Source: a bacterium
GTDB taxonomy: Bacteria; Vulcanimicrobiota; Xenobia; Xenobiales; JADMJV01
Direction of reading: 5' to 3'
NCBI GenBank assembly: GCA_030149525.1
Contig: JASBRJ010000393.1
Coordinates: forward strand, 1-50,708
Length of the DNA: 50,708 nucleotides
Below, one piece after another: positions 1-8,430 of this stretch. A program made the translations under genes and the position numbers. The notes beneath the pieces are model-generated. The model worked only from the letters and a program-made list of their open reading frames with translations. It was not told the DNA's origin and made no database searches. Position 1 is the first letter of the stretch. The number at the start of each line of letters is the position of its first letter.

Positions 1-2047
1 GTTGACTGGCTGTAAACGGTTTCTTTAGAAAGCCCTGGAACTCAGGGAGTTCCCGGGGGTCGATGGAGTTCTGGGAAAAGCCGCTGGCAAGAATCACGGG
101 CAGGTTTGGAAAATCCTGACGAAGACGTTTCAGCGTCTCCACTCCCCCGAGCTTAGGCATGGTGAGATCGAGGATGATGAGATTGGGAACGGGCTTACGG
201 GACAAGCGCTCCAACGCTTCCATTCCATCGCAGGCGGTGACCACCTGGACCCCCGAGGGTGTGAGTATCTTCTCATAGAACATCCTCACCGCAGGTTCAT
301 CGTCCACCACCATAATCAGGGGACAGTGGGCCGAAGAGAGTTTCCCGTCGCTTGTGCCGATCGTTGCAGGCAACTCTTTATCCACAAGGTTTGCCACCGG
401 CAGTGTCACTCGCATGGTGGTCCCGCTACCCGGGGTACTGGCGACGTCAATCTTCCCGCCGTGGCCCTGGGCGATTCCAAAAACAGCCGCCAGTCCGAGG
501 CCTCTACCCGTGAACTTAGTGGTGAAGAACGGGTCGAAAATGCGCTCCACTGTCTCCTGATCCATTCCGCAGCCGGTATCGGCCACGCTCAATTCCAGCC
601 AACCGCCATTTCGGGAGGTTCTCACCTGAACCACTCCCCCGTCGGGCATCGCCTCGGCAGCGTTGAGAATCAGATTAAGAACAACCTGGCGAAGCTGGGA
701 ATCATCGCCCACAAGCTCCATGGGCCCTTCCCCTAGCTTGAGGTCGATCCCAACATTAGGCCCGGTACTCACCGAAAGAAGCTGAGTCATTCGAGAAATC
801 AAACGGTTGAGACAGAACTTCTCCTGACGGAAAGCCTGTCGACCGGCATAGCTTAAGAGCTGATCGCACAAACCCGAAGCCTCCATTGCGGAGCTTTTGG
901 CCAACTCCAGTTCGGGCATAAAGGGCGCATCATCGCCGGCTTCCAAGGCAATAAGTTCTAGGCTTCCAACGAATGCGGTCAGCAGGTTGTTAAAATCGTG
1001 GGCCACACCTCCGGCCAACAAGCCGAGAGTGTTGAGCTTCTCGGCCTGCTGCATCTGTTGTCGCCATCGCTCTTTTTCTTGGGCAGCCTCAATCTCAGCC
1101 GTAACGTCGTAATAGGTGCCGGACACCCGACTGGCCCTTCCCTGAAAACGACGAACCACTCGTCCTCTCAAACGGAAAACGACTGAGGCATCGTTCTTTC
1201 CCCGAATGGAGATATCCAGCTCGAAGCCTCCGGGTTTCCCCCGAAGGTAGTCTCTAAAGATCGCCCAGTTGGCCGCCTTCTCCCGAGGATGAGCCCGCTC
1301 CCAAAGAACCTCCAAAGCCCCATCCTCGGGCTTATCAAGACCCAGAGCATCCCACACTTTGTGGTCGGTGATCAGGGCTTCTTCCAGGGGGAACCAATCG
1401 AAGGTGCCGAGGCTTGAGCCCTCAACCACCATTTCCAAACGTTCCCGAGCAGCCTCCAGCTCCTCAACCTGGGTCAGGTCGTGCCGAACCCGAGTATGAA
1501 AAATATGGCTCTGCTGGCTGCCGAAGAAAATCATCAGTGTTGTGAAGGCGGCAGCCATAATGCCGCTGGCCTGAGCTGTCTGATCGGGAAGGAGGAGAAG
1601 GGCTATGATACCGGGGAGAGTGATGAGTGCCGCATATTTCGTGTAGAGGTGATTATTGCTAGGAACCAGAGAGGAAATGGCCCCCCCCGCTAGAGCCCCA
1701 ACGACGGCGACCAGCATCCAGCGAGTTAAATCTGTGTGAGTAAAGATTCCCCAGGCTGCAAGAACACCGAAGGTAAAGCATGACGCCAGTGTGCACTTCT
1801 CAAGATCTCTCACCTCCTTTTCGCATCCCACTCCGGAGCGCGCCTTCACAAAAAGTGCAGCTCGGTAGCGACAACGAGAGAAATACAGAATCAGACAGAA
1901 AAAAAACGAGAACCCCAATGTGTGTCCTCGAAAATAAGGGCTCCAAAAATACAGAATCGTTGCCGCGAAGATATAAACAAGAGTGCCCCCCGTGGCACGG
2001 GAGGCGAGCTCATAATTTGCTAAGTCTTTGCAGCGCTGTGGTATCAC
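1..2047 (-). CDS. Membrane-bound hybrid sensor histidine kinase (C-terminus outside window)
   Basis: Sensor kinase that should autophosphorylate a histidine and pass the phosphate to its own receiver domain. I read it from a GTG at 2047, right after an in-frame TAA; AAGAG lies immediately upstream, so the start is likely but its ribosome site is too close to be typical. Residues 1-165 are hydrophobic with about five membrane segments; a PAS-like domain follows at about 180-310. The phosphoacceptor box has H350 in AHDFNNLL, the ATPase domain shows NLILNAAEA, DTGCGM and GRGLGLAAV, and the receiver has D627 in LDLTMP and a final KKP. The reading frame leaves the window at base 1, a few residues past the receiver's KPF motif. 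The ligand is unknown. The same HDFNN-type core recurs at 30723-33560. Confidence 0.9.
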   Translation of the reverse strand, partial: MIPQRCKDLANYELASRATGGTLVYIFAATILYFWSPYFRGHTLGFSFFFCLILYFSRCRYRAALFVKARSGVGCEKEVRDLEKCTLASCFTFGVLAAWGIFTHTDLTRWMLVAVVGALAGGAISSLVPSNNHLYTKYAALITLPGIIALLLLPDQTAQASGIMAAAFTTLMIFFGSQQSHIFHTRVRHDLTQVEELEAARERLEMVVEGSSLGTFDWFPLEEALITDHKVWDALGLDKPEDGALEVLWERAHPREKAANWAIFRDYLRGKPGGFELDISIRGKNDASVVFRLRGRVVRRFQGRASRVSGTYYDVTAEIEAAQEKERWRQQMQQAEKLNTLGLLAGGVAHDFNNLLTAFVGSLELIALEAGDDAPFMPELELAKSSAMEASGLCDQLLSYAGRQAFRQEKFCLNRLISRMTQLLSVSTGPNVGIDLKLGEGPMELVGDDSQLRQVVLNLILNAAEAMPDGGVVQVRTSRNGGWLELSVADTGCGMDQETVERIFDPFFTTKFTGRGLGLAAVFGIAQGHGGKIDVASTPGSGTTMRVTLPVANLVDKELPATIGTSDGKLSSAHCPLIMVVDDEPAVRMFYEKILTPSGVQVVTACDGMEALERLSRKPVPNLIILDLTMPKLGGVETLKRLRQDFPNLPVILASGFSQNSIDPRELPEFQGFLKKPFTASQ

Positions 2048-2078
2048 CTCTTAAGACTTCGGTCGATTTCGACGAAAC

Positions 2079-2768
2079 TTAATGCAGCTGGTATCCGTAA
2101 CGATGACCGCCGTGGCCGAAGCAGGGCGGAAAAGGTCGAGGCCCGGGGAAGGGAGGATTCCACCAGTTGCGATTGCGGCTGGTTCGACTTCCCCAGATAG
2201 GATCCACAGAGTCCAAACGACGACTGTTGCAACCGTCATACCATTTTCCGGGAATATTGTAGGGGGAGTGAAGCTCGTTCTGGCTGATTCCGCCGCCGCG
2301 GGATTTGTCGACCCAGACTTTCCCGCCGCCTGCTGCGATTTCGTGGGTGTCCAAGCGACCGTCGCGATTGCGATCTAGGCGAGCGTACTGGTGACGAAGG
2401 AAAGCTCCTCGACGCCGTTCGCAGCAGCTGACTCTACCATCTCCGTCGAAATCATAGTTGCCGCCGGCTGCCTTCATCATATCGTTGGTGGAAGCCACGT
2501 CGCGCTGGTCGTATTTACCGTCTCGGTTAGTGTCGAAAACCAGAACTCCATCCTGTCCGCGGTCGTAGCGACCGTTGTGATTCTGATCGATGACGTAGCC
2601 GGTGTTGCGGTTGAAGGGGCTGGTGTTCCACCAGTTGCCGACCCGCTGGTCGGGAAGGTTGCGGTGATATTCGGTGCCGGGACGAGGTTGAGGCCTCCAA
2701 GGGAGTGGACGAAACGTTCCAGGGAAGGGGCGATATCCGATTGAGCTGTTTCCGTTATAGTGACACAT
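2079..2768 (-). CDS. EF-hand/dockerin-like calcium-binding repeat protein
   Basis: A 229-residue protein rich in Trp, Pro, Arg and Gly. It carries four Asp-rich loops of the D-x-N-x-(D/N)-G-x-x-(D/S) kind at about residues 61-69, 79-87, 106-114 and 132-140, and a degenerate fifth at 154-162 (DKSRGGGIS). Such loops bind Ca2+ in EF-hand and dockerin families, so Ca2+ binding is a reasonable inference; the flanking helices of true EF-hands are not obvious. There is no signal peptide or membrane segment. The ends are Pro/Trp/Gly-rich (NWWN occurs at about 45 and again at 201). GGAGG lies about 10 bases before the ATG. The role is unknown. Confidence 0.65.
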   Translation of the reverse strand: MCHYNGNSSIGYRPFPGTFRPLPWRPQPRPGTEYHRNLPDQRVGNWWNTSPFNRNTGYVIDQNHNGRYDRGQDGVLVFDTNRDGKYDQRDVASTNDMMKAAGGNYDFDGDGRVSCCERRRGAFLRHQYARLDRNRDGRLDTHEIAAGGGKVWVDKSRGGGISQNELHSPYNIPGKWYDGCNSRRLDSVDPIWGSRTSRNRNWWNPPFPGPRPFPPCFGHGGHRYGYQLH

Positions 2769-2951
2769 TTGAGTTGAGACCTCCGAGTTTATTTGCTAAG
2801 AACTTTGACCGTTCTCTTGACTTCTGAGGCTATTTTCACACCCGTAAAGCATCCATCTAGATGTTGATTGTAAACAATTTGTTAAAACAAAAAAATTATG
2901 AACGATACTTTCTCAAACAAGACTTTCGCGACACAATTAAGTGTCAGCAAC

Positions 2952-3887
2952 TCAAATATCAACCCCAACGAGACCGTGACGCCAAGCGAGCGGCCAAGCG
3001 TCTTCGCCGTGAAAGGCACCCAGCAGAGCTCCAAGCACGGCTCCCCGATAGCAGTTGTCGCCACCCAGGTTGGTGTTCACTTCCAGAGCTCGTGCCGGTT
3101 GCTCAAGGTACTTGGCTAGCAGATAGAGGACGGCAGGCCAGGATTCTTCCACATAGCAGACCGTAGAAATTCTCATCCCTATCACCTCTTCGTCGGGGAG
3201 AGTCAGCCAACTCATCCGCCGTTTGCCCAGGTATTGCCGCACTTTATCAATCACATCACCTCTCTGGAGGCACACTTCCAACACGTCCAGGACCTCCGTC
3301 CCTGTCTGCTTCATTTTGCGGCCGGCATGCGTACAGGCCATATGCTCCAGGGCCATCGCTGTGTTACGGGTCGAGAGATAGACGGGGAAAAGGTGACACA
3401 AACCTCCAATGTGTTTCTCTTCCACGGCGCATTTCAAGGGATCTTTCCCCCGAGCGTAGTTGGTGAAGAAACCCCTGTGATATTCTTCCAGGTAGGTATC
3501 GTTGTGACTGCTGGGGCAGCGCATGAAGGCGATGTATCGGTTGATATACTCTTCCTTGGAGTACCCCTCCTGAAGCAACTTCCAGGAAAGTTGGCAAAGC
3601 TTCAGATTGACCGTGTTCTCTCCGGGCTTGAGAAACTGATGATAGTGAACATCCCTCTCTCCCCAATATCGGGCCTGATGGTGGAGGATCTCTCCTTTCT
3701 CGTTGACGGGCTGGTAGTGAGAACGCCAAAGAATGCTATTGGGATGGGGGTTCTTGGGGGCTAGATAGCTGTCCACCCAGCCGTAATCTCTGTTGAGAGC
3801 CGCCCGGTCGTAGTACCAGTGAACCGGCATGGCTAGAGCGTCGCCGATGTAGAGTCCGTAAAGAGAGCCTTTGACTTTGTTGTTCAT
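2952..3887 (-). CDS. ADP-ribosylglycohydrolase family protein
   Basis: The family removes ADP-ribose from proteins or small molecules using two Mg2+ ions. The protein opens with KGSLYGLYIGDALAMP (metal-ligand D16) and ends with NLGGDNCYRGAVLGALLGA, matching the first and last conserved motifs. Classical DraG-type enzymes read GGD-T-D at the last motif; here it is GGDNCYRG, so the second aspartate is missing, as in a subgroup of ADP-ribosylglycohydrolase-like proteins. The start is set at the ATG at 3887: homology begins exactly there, and a longer version from 4019 would run through the divergent neighbour. It is divergent from the ABM monooxygenase with 90 bp between them. Activity is not assured. 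Confidence 0.85.
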   Translation of the reverse strand: MNNKVKGSLYGLYIGDALAMPVHWYYDRAALNRDYGWVDSYLAPKNPHPNSILWRSHYQPVNEKGEILHHQARYWGERDVHYHQFLKPGENTVNLKLCQLSWKLLQEGYSKEEYINRYIAFMRCPSSHNDTYLEEYHRGFFTNYARGKDPLKCAVEEKHIGGLCHLFPVYLSTRNTAMALEHMACTHAGRKMKQTGTEVLDVLEVCLQRGDVIDKVRQYLGKRRMSWLTLPDEEVIGMRISTVCYVEESWPAVLYLLAKYLEQPARALEVNTNLGGDNCYRGAVLGALLGAFHGEDAWPLAWRHGLVGVDI

Positions 3888-3977
3888 ATTGTCAAGATTC
3901 CACCCTGGGGCGAGATTTAGACCCTTAAGAGCCGGTTGCCCGACAGGCCTTGGTAAAACAGTGGCAAACGCTCCCCT

Positions 3978-4298
3978 ATGATTACAGTATCCAATCGAAT
4001 TCCTGTTCACCCCGACCACTCCGAAGCGTTCGAAAAGCGCTTTCAGGAGCGCCTCGGACTAGTGGACAAAATGGACGGCTTTATAGCCTATCGACTCCTG
4101 CGCCCCACCAAGGAAGATCAGCCCTATGTGGTCCTTACTTTCTGGGAGTCCGAGGAAAAATTTCGGGCCTGGACCAGCTCAGACGAATTTCGCGAACAGC
4201 ACAAGAAGGAGCGAACGCTGGGGCCGGAGGCTTTCACCGGACCGGTCCAGCTTGAAGTTCATGAGATCGCTCAGGAGAGTGGAGCGACTCTCTCGTAA
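3978..4298 (+). CDS. ABM-domain (antibiotic biosynthesis monooxygenase / HmoB-like) protein
   Basis: A 106-residue dimeric alpha-beta barrel type protein. The MITVSNRIPV start, the central YVVLTFWESEEKFRAW strand-helix and the FREQHKK helix are typical of the ABM family, which includes haem-degrading and quinone or antibiotic monooxygenases. These act without metal or flavin cofactors. The substrate cannot be told from sequence. It is divergent from the ADP-ribosylglycohydrolase and its last 28 bases overlap the end of the convergent glycosyltransferase gene. Confidence 0.8.
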   Translation: MITVSNRIPVHPDHSEAFEKRFQERLGLVDKMDGFIAYRLLRPTKEDQPYVVLTFWESEEKFRAWTSSDEFREQHKKERTLGPEAFTGPVQLEVHEIAQESGATLS

Positions 4299-5959
4299 AT
4301 GGTGAGCTTTTCGTCTCGGAACACTTCCTTGTAGTTCTTTTCCACATACTCTTTCAACTCCGGGAAGCTGTCTAGACCAAAGAGGGCGCGATCCTTGTAG
4401 AGAAAGGCCCGAGTCGCATCCACAATCACCGGTGGCTGGGATTGCTTGAGTTCTCGAAGGTAATCCCTGCGAAAATAGCTCAAGTCATAGCGAGGCTCCA
4501 ACATTCGTTCGCAAATGATGTCACGGGTGGCCGGAAGCGTCTGGGTGCCGACGTAGAGGCGAGGAAGCCAGCCCCAAACCGCAATGCGCTGACCCGACTC
4601 CACGAAGGGCCTGAGCTTTTTCACGCCGGAATGAATCAGAGGTTTTGGCCATTCGGTGGACTGCTCGATCAGAACCTCGGGGACCAGGGCGAACGGGTGA
4701 CTCTTAGACAAAGCCGCCCGCTCCCCCAGCCAGGGAACCAACATGAGTGCTACGAGAAAACCACACAAAACCTTTTGCCGCCGTGCCGGGAGCCCCCCCA
4801 GCATAAGACCGATCAGCAACATGCAGGGAGCCAAAAGAGCCCGACTGTAGTGATCGTAAGCGTGGCCTGGAAGCACCACGATGTAGAGGCAGGACAGCAA
4901 CAGCCCCAAGGCCGCCGGCACCGCCCGGACCGCGCTCTTGCCCCGAATAAGAAGACCGCCCAGGGCAAGCATGGAGAAGCCCGCAGCCCAGAAGAAAGAG
5001 CGCAGTTCCACCTCTTTTAGCAAAAGAATGTCGGCAGAGTAGGCGATCCGGTCTATCAGAGGGTAGGTATCAGGGAAGATTAAGTCCGTTCCTCGGTAGA
5101 TACGAGGGTGTTCGGCGTGGGCCAGATTAGCCACGATGTAGCGCTGCCAGAAATCGTTCCAAGCACCCGACGCCAAAATCCAACCGGTGAAGAGCAAAGG
5201 AACGGTGAGCAAGCCGAGGGCGGCAAATCCAAGGCTTCTCCACCGCCCCCTTTTCCATGTCCAGGTCCCCCAGAACAGGAGAATAAAAGCTGCCACCGGC
5301 ACGAATTGAAGCTTCAGGTAGGGAATCGCCCCGGCGGCAAGCCCCCCCAGATAGGCTCGTCGAGAATCCGCCGGATCCCCGCATGAGAAAAGCCACACCA
5401 TAGCGAAGATGAACACCATGGGCACCTGTTCGGTGCTGTAGGAAACCAGGCCGGAGTTGGTGGCCAGAGCTTCTATGGTAAAGAGAATAGCCGTCACGAC
5501 CTTGGCCACGAAATCTCCGGCTCTCGGCCTGAGGCTGAGAAATAAGAAGAGATAGGTGAGACAAACCGCGCCGAGCCCCTCAAGACGAAGCAAGGGATAA
5601 TCGAGGGAACCTTCCATCGGCAGAGAGGGCGCAAGAGAGAGGTAGTAGAGCAAGGGCCCTTGAGTGGTTCCATCGGCCCCTATGAAAGGCGTGGGGTTGT
5701 GCTCCAGCAGGCGCGCCCCCACCACGACCTGGGATTCATCGGGATTAAACTCAAGGGGCAAGAAACTGGGCCAGCGAGCCCAAAGAAGCGTGACGAAGCC
5801 TACTGCGAAAAAGACCCCATAGGAGTCTATCCCCGAGGGGGCATTCTCCTTTGCCAGGGAACGAACCACCAGAGACCAGAGGCCCACGAGACCCAGAAAT
5901 AGCGGAAAGAAATAGAACCAGGGGTTTCCCGAACTCAGTTCATAGAGTGAGAGCCCCAT
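4271..5959 (-). CDS. Multi-pass membrane glycosyltransferase (GT39/ArnT-like fold)
   Basis: A 562-residue integral membrane protein with around ten to twelve hydrophobic segments in the first 400 residues and a soluble C-terminal domain from about 430. The first extracytoplasmic loop carries FNPDESQ (D74, E75), the acidic pair expected for polyprenyl-phosphate-sugar transferases of the GT-C fold. This family moves sugars from a lipid carrier onto lipids or proteins at the outer face of the inner membrane. Only 5 bp separate it from the upstream nucleotide-sugar gene, so the two are probably co-transcribed and may act in one glycan pathway. Donor and acceptor are unknown. Confidence 0.75.
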   Translation of the reverse strand: MGLSLYELSSGNPWFYFFPLFLGLVGLWSLVVRSLAKENAPSGIDSYGVFFAVGFVTLLWARWPSFLPLEFNPDESQVVVGARLLEHNPTPFIGADGTTQGPLLYYLSLAPSLPMEGSLDYPLLRLEGLGAVCLTYLFLFLSLRPRAGDFVAKVVTAILFTIEALATNSGLVSYSTEQVPMVFIFAMVWLFSCGDPADSRRAYLGGLAAGAIPYLKLQFVPVAAFILLFWGTWTWKRGRWRSLGFAALGLLTVPLLFTGWILASGAWNDFWQRYIVANLAHAEHPRIYRGTDLIFPDTYPLIDRIAYSADILLLKEVELRSFFWAAGFSMLALGGLLIRGKSAVRAVPAALGLLLSCLYIVVLPGHAYDHYSRALLAPCMLLIGLMLGGLPARRQKVLCGFLVALMLVPWLGERAALSKSHPFALVPEVLIEQSTEWPKPLIHSGVKKLRPFVESGQRIAVWGWLPRLYVGTQTLPATRDIICERMLEPRYDLSYFRRDYLRELKQSQPPVIVDATRAFLYKDRALFGLDSFPELKEYVEKNYKEVFRDEKLTIYERVAPLS

Positions 5960-5964
5960 CCATT

Positions 5965-6918
5965 TTAGACCTTGCTGGACAGAACTTTATCGAAATAAGC
6001 GATGGTCTCGCTGAGCCCTTCCTCAAGACTGACCTCAGGCTGCCAACCCAACTCCTTTTTGGCCAGAGAAATATCCGGCTTACGGCGCTTGGGGTCGTCT
6101 TCGGGGAGGGGGAGAAACTGGATCTTCGAGGTGGAGTTGGTGAGTCTTATGACTGTTTCGGCCAGATCCAGCATGGTGCGCTCCTGAGGATTCCCAAGGT
6201 TGACAGGACCGGTGAATTCACCAGGAGTTCGGTTCATCATCGCTTTCAGTCCACGTATGAGATCACTGACGTAGCAGAAGGCTCGAGTCTGGTTGCCCTC
6301 GCCGTAGATAGTGATATCCTCTCCCTTGAGAGCCTGAACGATAAAGTTGCTCACAACGCGACCATCATTGAGGGCCATATTCGGCCCGTAGGTGTTGAAG
6401 ATTCGAACGATTTTGACCTGAACTCCGTTGTTCCGTTTGTAGTCCATACAGAGAGTCTCCGCCACTCTCTTACCTTCATCGTAACAGGCTCTCGGACCGA
6501 GACAATTGACGTTTCCCCAATAATCTTCGGTCTGGGGATGGACCTCCGGGTCGCCATAGACCTCCGAAGTGGAAGCCTGGAGCATCTTGGCCTTCACTCG
6601 CTTGGCTAGACCCAAAGCGTTGAGAGTTCCCAAAACATTAGTCTTGACCGTCTTGACCGCGTTGAACTGGTAGTGAACAGGTGAGGCTGGACAGGCGAGG
6701 TTGTAGATCTGATTGACCTCAAGAAGAATCGGATTCTCCAGATCATGACGTATCAACTCGAAGTTCAGGTGCCCCCGCAGATCGGCCACGTTGGCTTTTC
6801 TTCCAGTGAAAAAGTTGTCCAGACAGAGCACCTCGTGCCCCTCGTTCAGTAGAGAGCGACAAAGGTGTGAGCCGATGAATCCCGACCCGCCGGTAACTAG
6901 AATGCGCTGCTGTTCCAT
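5965..6918 (-). CDS. UDP-glucuronate decarboxylase-like NAD-dependent epimerase/dehydratase
   Basis: A 317-residue extended short-chain dehydrogenase. It has the NAD-binding GGSGFIGSH loop (G10-G16), the [14 protein letters not shown] strand and the catalytic pair Y146 and K150 in YDEGK. Together with NLACPASP and [10 protein letters not shown] this pattern is that of UDP-glucuronic acid decarboxylases, which make UDP-xylose. Close relatives (dTDP-glucose dehydratases, UDP-glucose epimerases) have other signatures around the active site. It lies directly upstream of the glycosyltransferase and probably supplies its sugar. No Shine-Dalgarno is visible; a 13-bp perfect palindrome lies 8 bases upstream of the ATG. 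Confidence 0.88.
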   Translation of the reverse strand: MEQQRILVTGGSGFIGSHLCRSLLNEGHEVLCLDNFFTGRKANVADLRGHLNFELIRHDLENPILLEVNQIYNLACPASPVHYQFNAVKTVKTNVLGTLNALGLAKRVKAKMLQASTSEVYGDPEVHPQTEDYWGNVNCLGPRACYDEGKRVAETLCMDYKRNNGVQVKIVRIFNTYGPNMALNDGRVVSNFIVQALKGEDITIYGEGNQTRAFCYVSDLIRGLKAMMNRTPGEFTGPVNLGNPQERTMLDLAETVIRLTNSTSKIQFLPLPEDDPKRRKPDISLAKKELGWQPEVSLEEGLSETIAYFDKVLSSKV

Positions 6919-6925
6919 GGCTTTG

Positions 6926-6938
6926 TGGTTTTAAACCA
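6926..6938. promoter_or_regulatory. Perfect palindrome upstream of the UDP-sugar gene
   Basis: TGGTTTTAAACCA reads the same on both strands around a central T. It sits 8-20 bases before the ATG at 6918, where a ribosome site would be expected. It could be an operator or a small hairpin; nothing further supports either. Confidence 0.3.
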
Positions 6939-6973
6939 GTCTTGGAGTTCCTACCTTTGCGGCCCGCAACCCG

Positions 6974-7849
6974 TTATTTGGAACTCGCCAGATTCGGCCA
7001 CATGCGCTTCTTCAGCTCAAGAAGCTCCTTCTGAGTCTCGAAGCGAGAATCGGGAGTGATCCTCAACAACGGGGCATACAGAAGCTCCTGAAGCCCAATT
7101 TCATCATTCTGAATGGCGTCGTACAGAGCGGTGAATTGCTCCACCGGAACAGCGCCCTCGCCCTCAGGCTCTTCGATTTTTTCGTTCTCCAACGACTCCA
7201 GTCGCCGACCGACTTCGCTGTAGAGGTGGAGCACATGCCGAATCTTGGCGTCTTCGGGACTCTCCTTATTGAGGAGTCCGCGAAAATAACGCTCTAAAAC
7301 CTCTAGCTTGGCGTAGATCTCGTAGGCCGCTCGGTGTTCCAGGTACTTCGAACGAACTCCCACAAAAAGAGCACAAAACACCTCTTCTCGTCGAGTCACC
7401 AGTTGAGCCAGCTTCTTGTCTTTGAAGCGCCGTCCGAATTGGGAAAACAGTTTGGAAACGCGACTTCTGACGCCGCCCTCCTCCTCTTTGGCCAAGACTC
7501 TCTCAACCGACTTGAGGAGATACTTCAGACTGAACGGCTTGAAAAGATAGTCGTCGACCTGCATCCGCATGGCCCTCACGGGAGTGTCGGCACTGGCGTA
7601 GCCGGTGATGACAATCGACTTGAGAAGCGGCCCTGATTCCGTTTTCTTGAGAGCCTCTACCACCTCGATTCCGTCCATGCCGGGGAGTCGAACGTCGGTG
7701 ATGATCAGATCGAAGCTCGTCCGCTTAGCAAGCTCGAGAGCCTCCTGTCCGTTAAAGGCCGCCGTGACCTGATGTTCTTCATCCTCGAGAGTCTCCACCA
7801 ATATTTTGTTCATGGATTCGTCATCTTCGACGATCAGAATGCAAGCCAT
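6974..7849 (-). CDS. Response regulator with receiver domain and helical C-terminal region of unknown type
   Basis: A 291-residue protein. Residues 1-120 are a full receiver: acidic pair E8/D9/D10, phosphoacceptor D52 in IITDVRLPGMDG, T82 and K104 in KPF. The remaining 170 residues are charged and helical, with no recognisable DNA-binding, GGDEF, HD or kinase domain, so the output is unknown. The start at 7849 is fixed by GGAGGAAAG just upstream; a longer reading from 7984 would run into the neighbouring gene. It is 56 bp downstream of the PNPOx-like gene and could be the partner of the hybrid kinase three genes upstream, but that is only inference. Confidence 0.85.
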   Translation of the reverse strand: MACILIVEDDESMNKILVETLEDEEHQVTAAFNGQEALELAKRTSFDLIITDVRLPGMDGIEVVEALKKTESGPLLKSIVITGYASADTPVRAMRMQVDDYLFKPFSLKYLLKSVERVLAKEEEGGVRSRVSKLFSQFGRRFKDKKLAQLVTRREEVFCALFVGVRSKYLEHRAAYEIYAKLEVLERYFRGLLNKESPEDAKIRHVLHLYSEVGRRLESLENEKIEEPEGEGAVPVEQFTALYDAIQNDEIGLQELLYAPLLRITPDSRFETQKELLELKKRMWPNLASSK

Positions 7850-7905
7850 GCTCTTTCCTCCGTGTAAAGGCGGTTCGGCGCAGCTATGGACACTCCTAGG
7901 GCGGC

Positions 7906-8430
7906 CTAGGGCACCAACCAGCGGCCCTCTTCGGGACCCTGAAAAAAAGCGCGGAGGTGGCCTTCTCGACGCAGCTTGAGCCACTCCAATTTGAAGAGTT
8001 CGATTTTGATCAGGGCGAAATGCCCTCCTCCTGTCAGATCAAGCTCCAAATCCTCAGGCTTTTCCAGCGTTGCTCCCGGGGGCCGCTCAGCGAAGTAGTC
8101 AGCTCTTGCCCCCTCGGAGACGCTCGACAGAGCCTCTTCCCAGTCTCGCCCTGAAGTGATCACCTCGGCTTTCCCTTGGAGCCGTATCTGGACTCGAGAG
8201 TCGGGGTCGTAAAAGACCAGACTGACTCTCGGGTCGGCCTCAACGGCTTCCACCTTGGGAGTTCTTGAATCCGTATACATGGTGGCTTGCGGCCATCGAT
8301 AAGAACGGAGAACGACTACTCGAGCGGCTGCTCCGTCGGGACCTGCGGTGGCCAAGACCGGAAGCCTCCAAGGACCTTCAGGCCTTTCCAAAAGCCTTTG
8401 ACAAGTCTTCCAAACTGTCTTCAGTTCCAT
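7906..8430 (-). CDS. Pyridoxamine 5'-phosphate oxidase-like FMN-binding protein
   Basis: A 174-residue split-barrel flavoprotein. The stretch from WRLPVLATAGPDG through RVVVLRSY, MYTDSRTPKVEA and VSLVFYDPDSRVQIRLQGKAEV follows the N-terminal FMN-binding part of the PNPOx family. The classical enzyme's C-terminal dimer/PLP segment is not evident, so true PNP oxidase activity is doubtful. I chose the ATG at 8430 because AGGAGAAGAG precedes it at good spacing; the next in-frame start (8448) lies inside the upstream gene. It overlaps the 472-aa gene by 10 bp, indicating translational coupling. Confidence 0.75.
   Translation of the reverse strand: MELKTVWKTCQRLLERPEGPWRLPVLATAGPDGAAARVVVLRSYRWPQATMYTDSRTPKVEAVEADPRVSLVFYDPDSRVQIRLQGKAEVITSGRDWEEALSSVSEGARADYFAERPPGATLEKPEDLELDLTGGGHFALIKIELFKLEWLKLRREGHLRAFFQGPEEGRWLVP

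Noticed and set aside
2079-2744. Two long plus-strand frames (2082-2378, 2391-2744) opposite the EF-hand-type gene
   Set aside because: They lack motifs and are explained by the codon pattern of the Asp-rich gene on the minus strand.
7895-7910. CCTAGG-GCGG-CCTAGG hairpin as terminator
   Set aside because: It overlaps the stop of the PNPOx-like gene, has no T-run, and the downstream response regulator may be co-transcribed.
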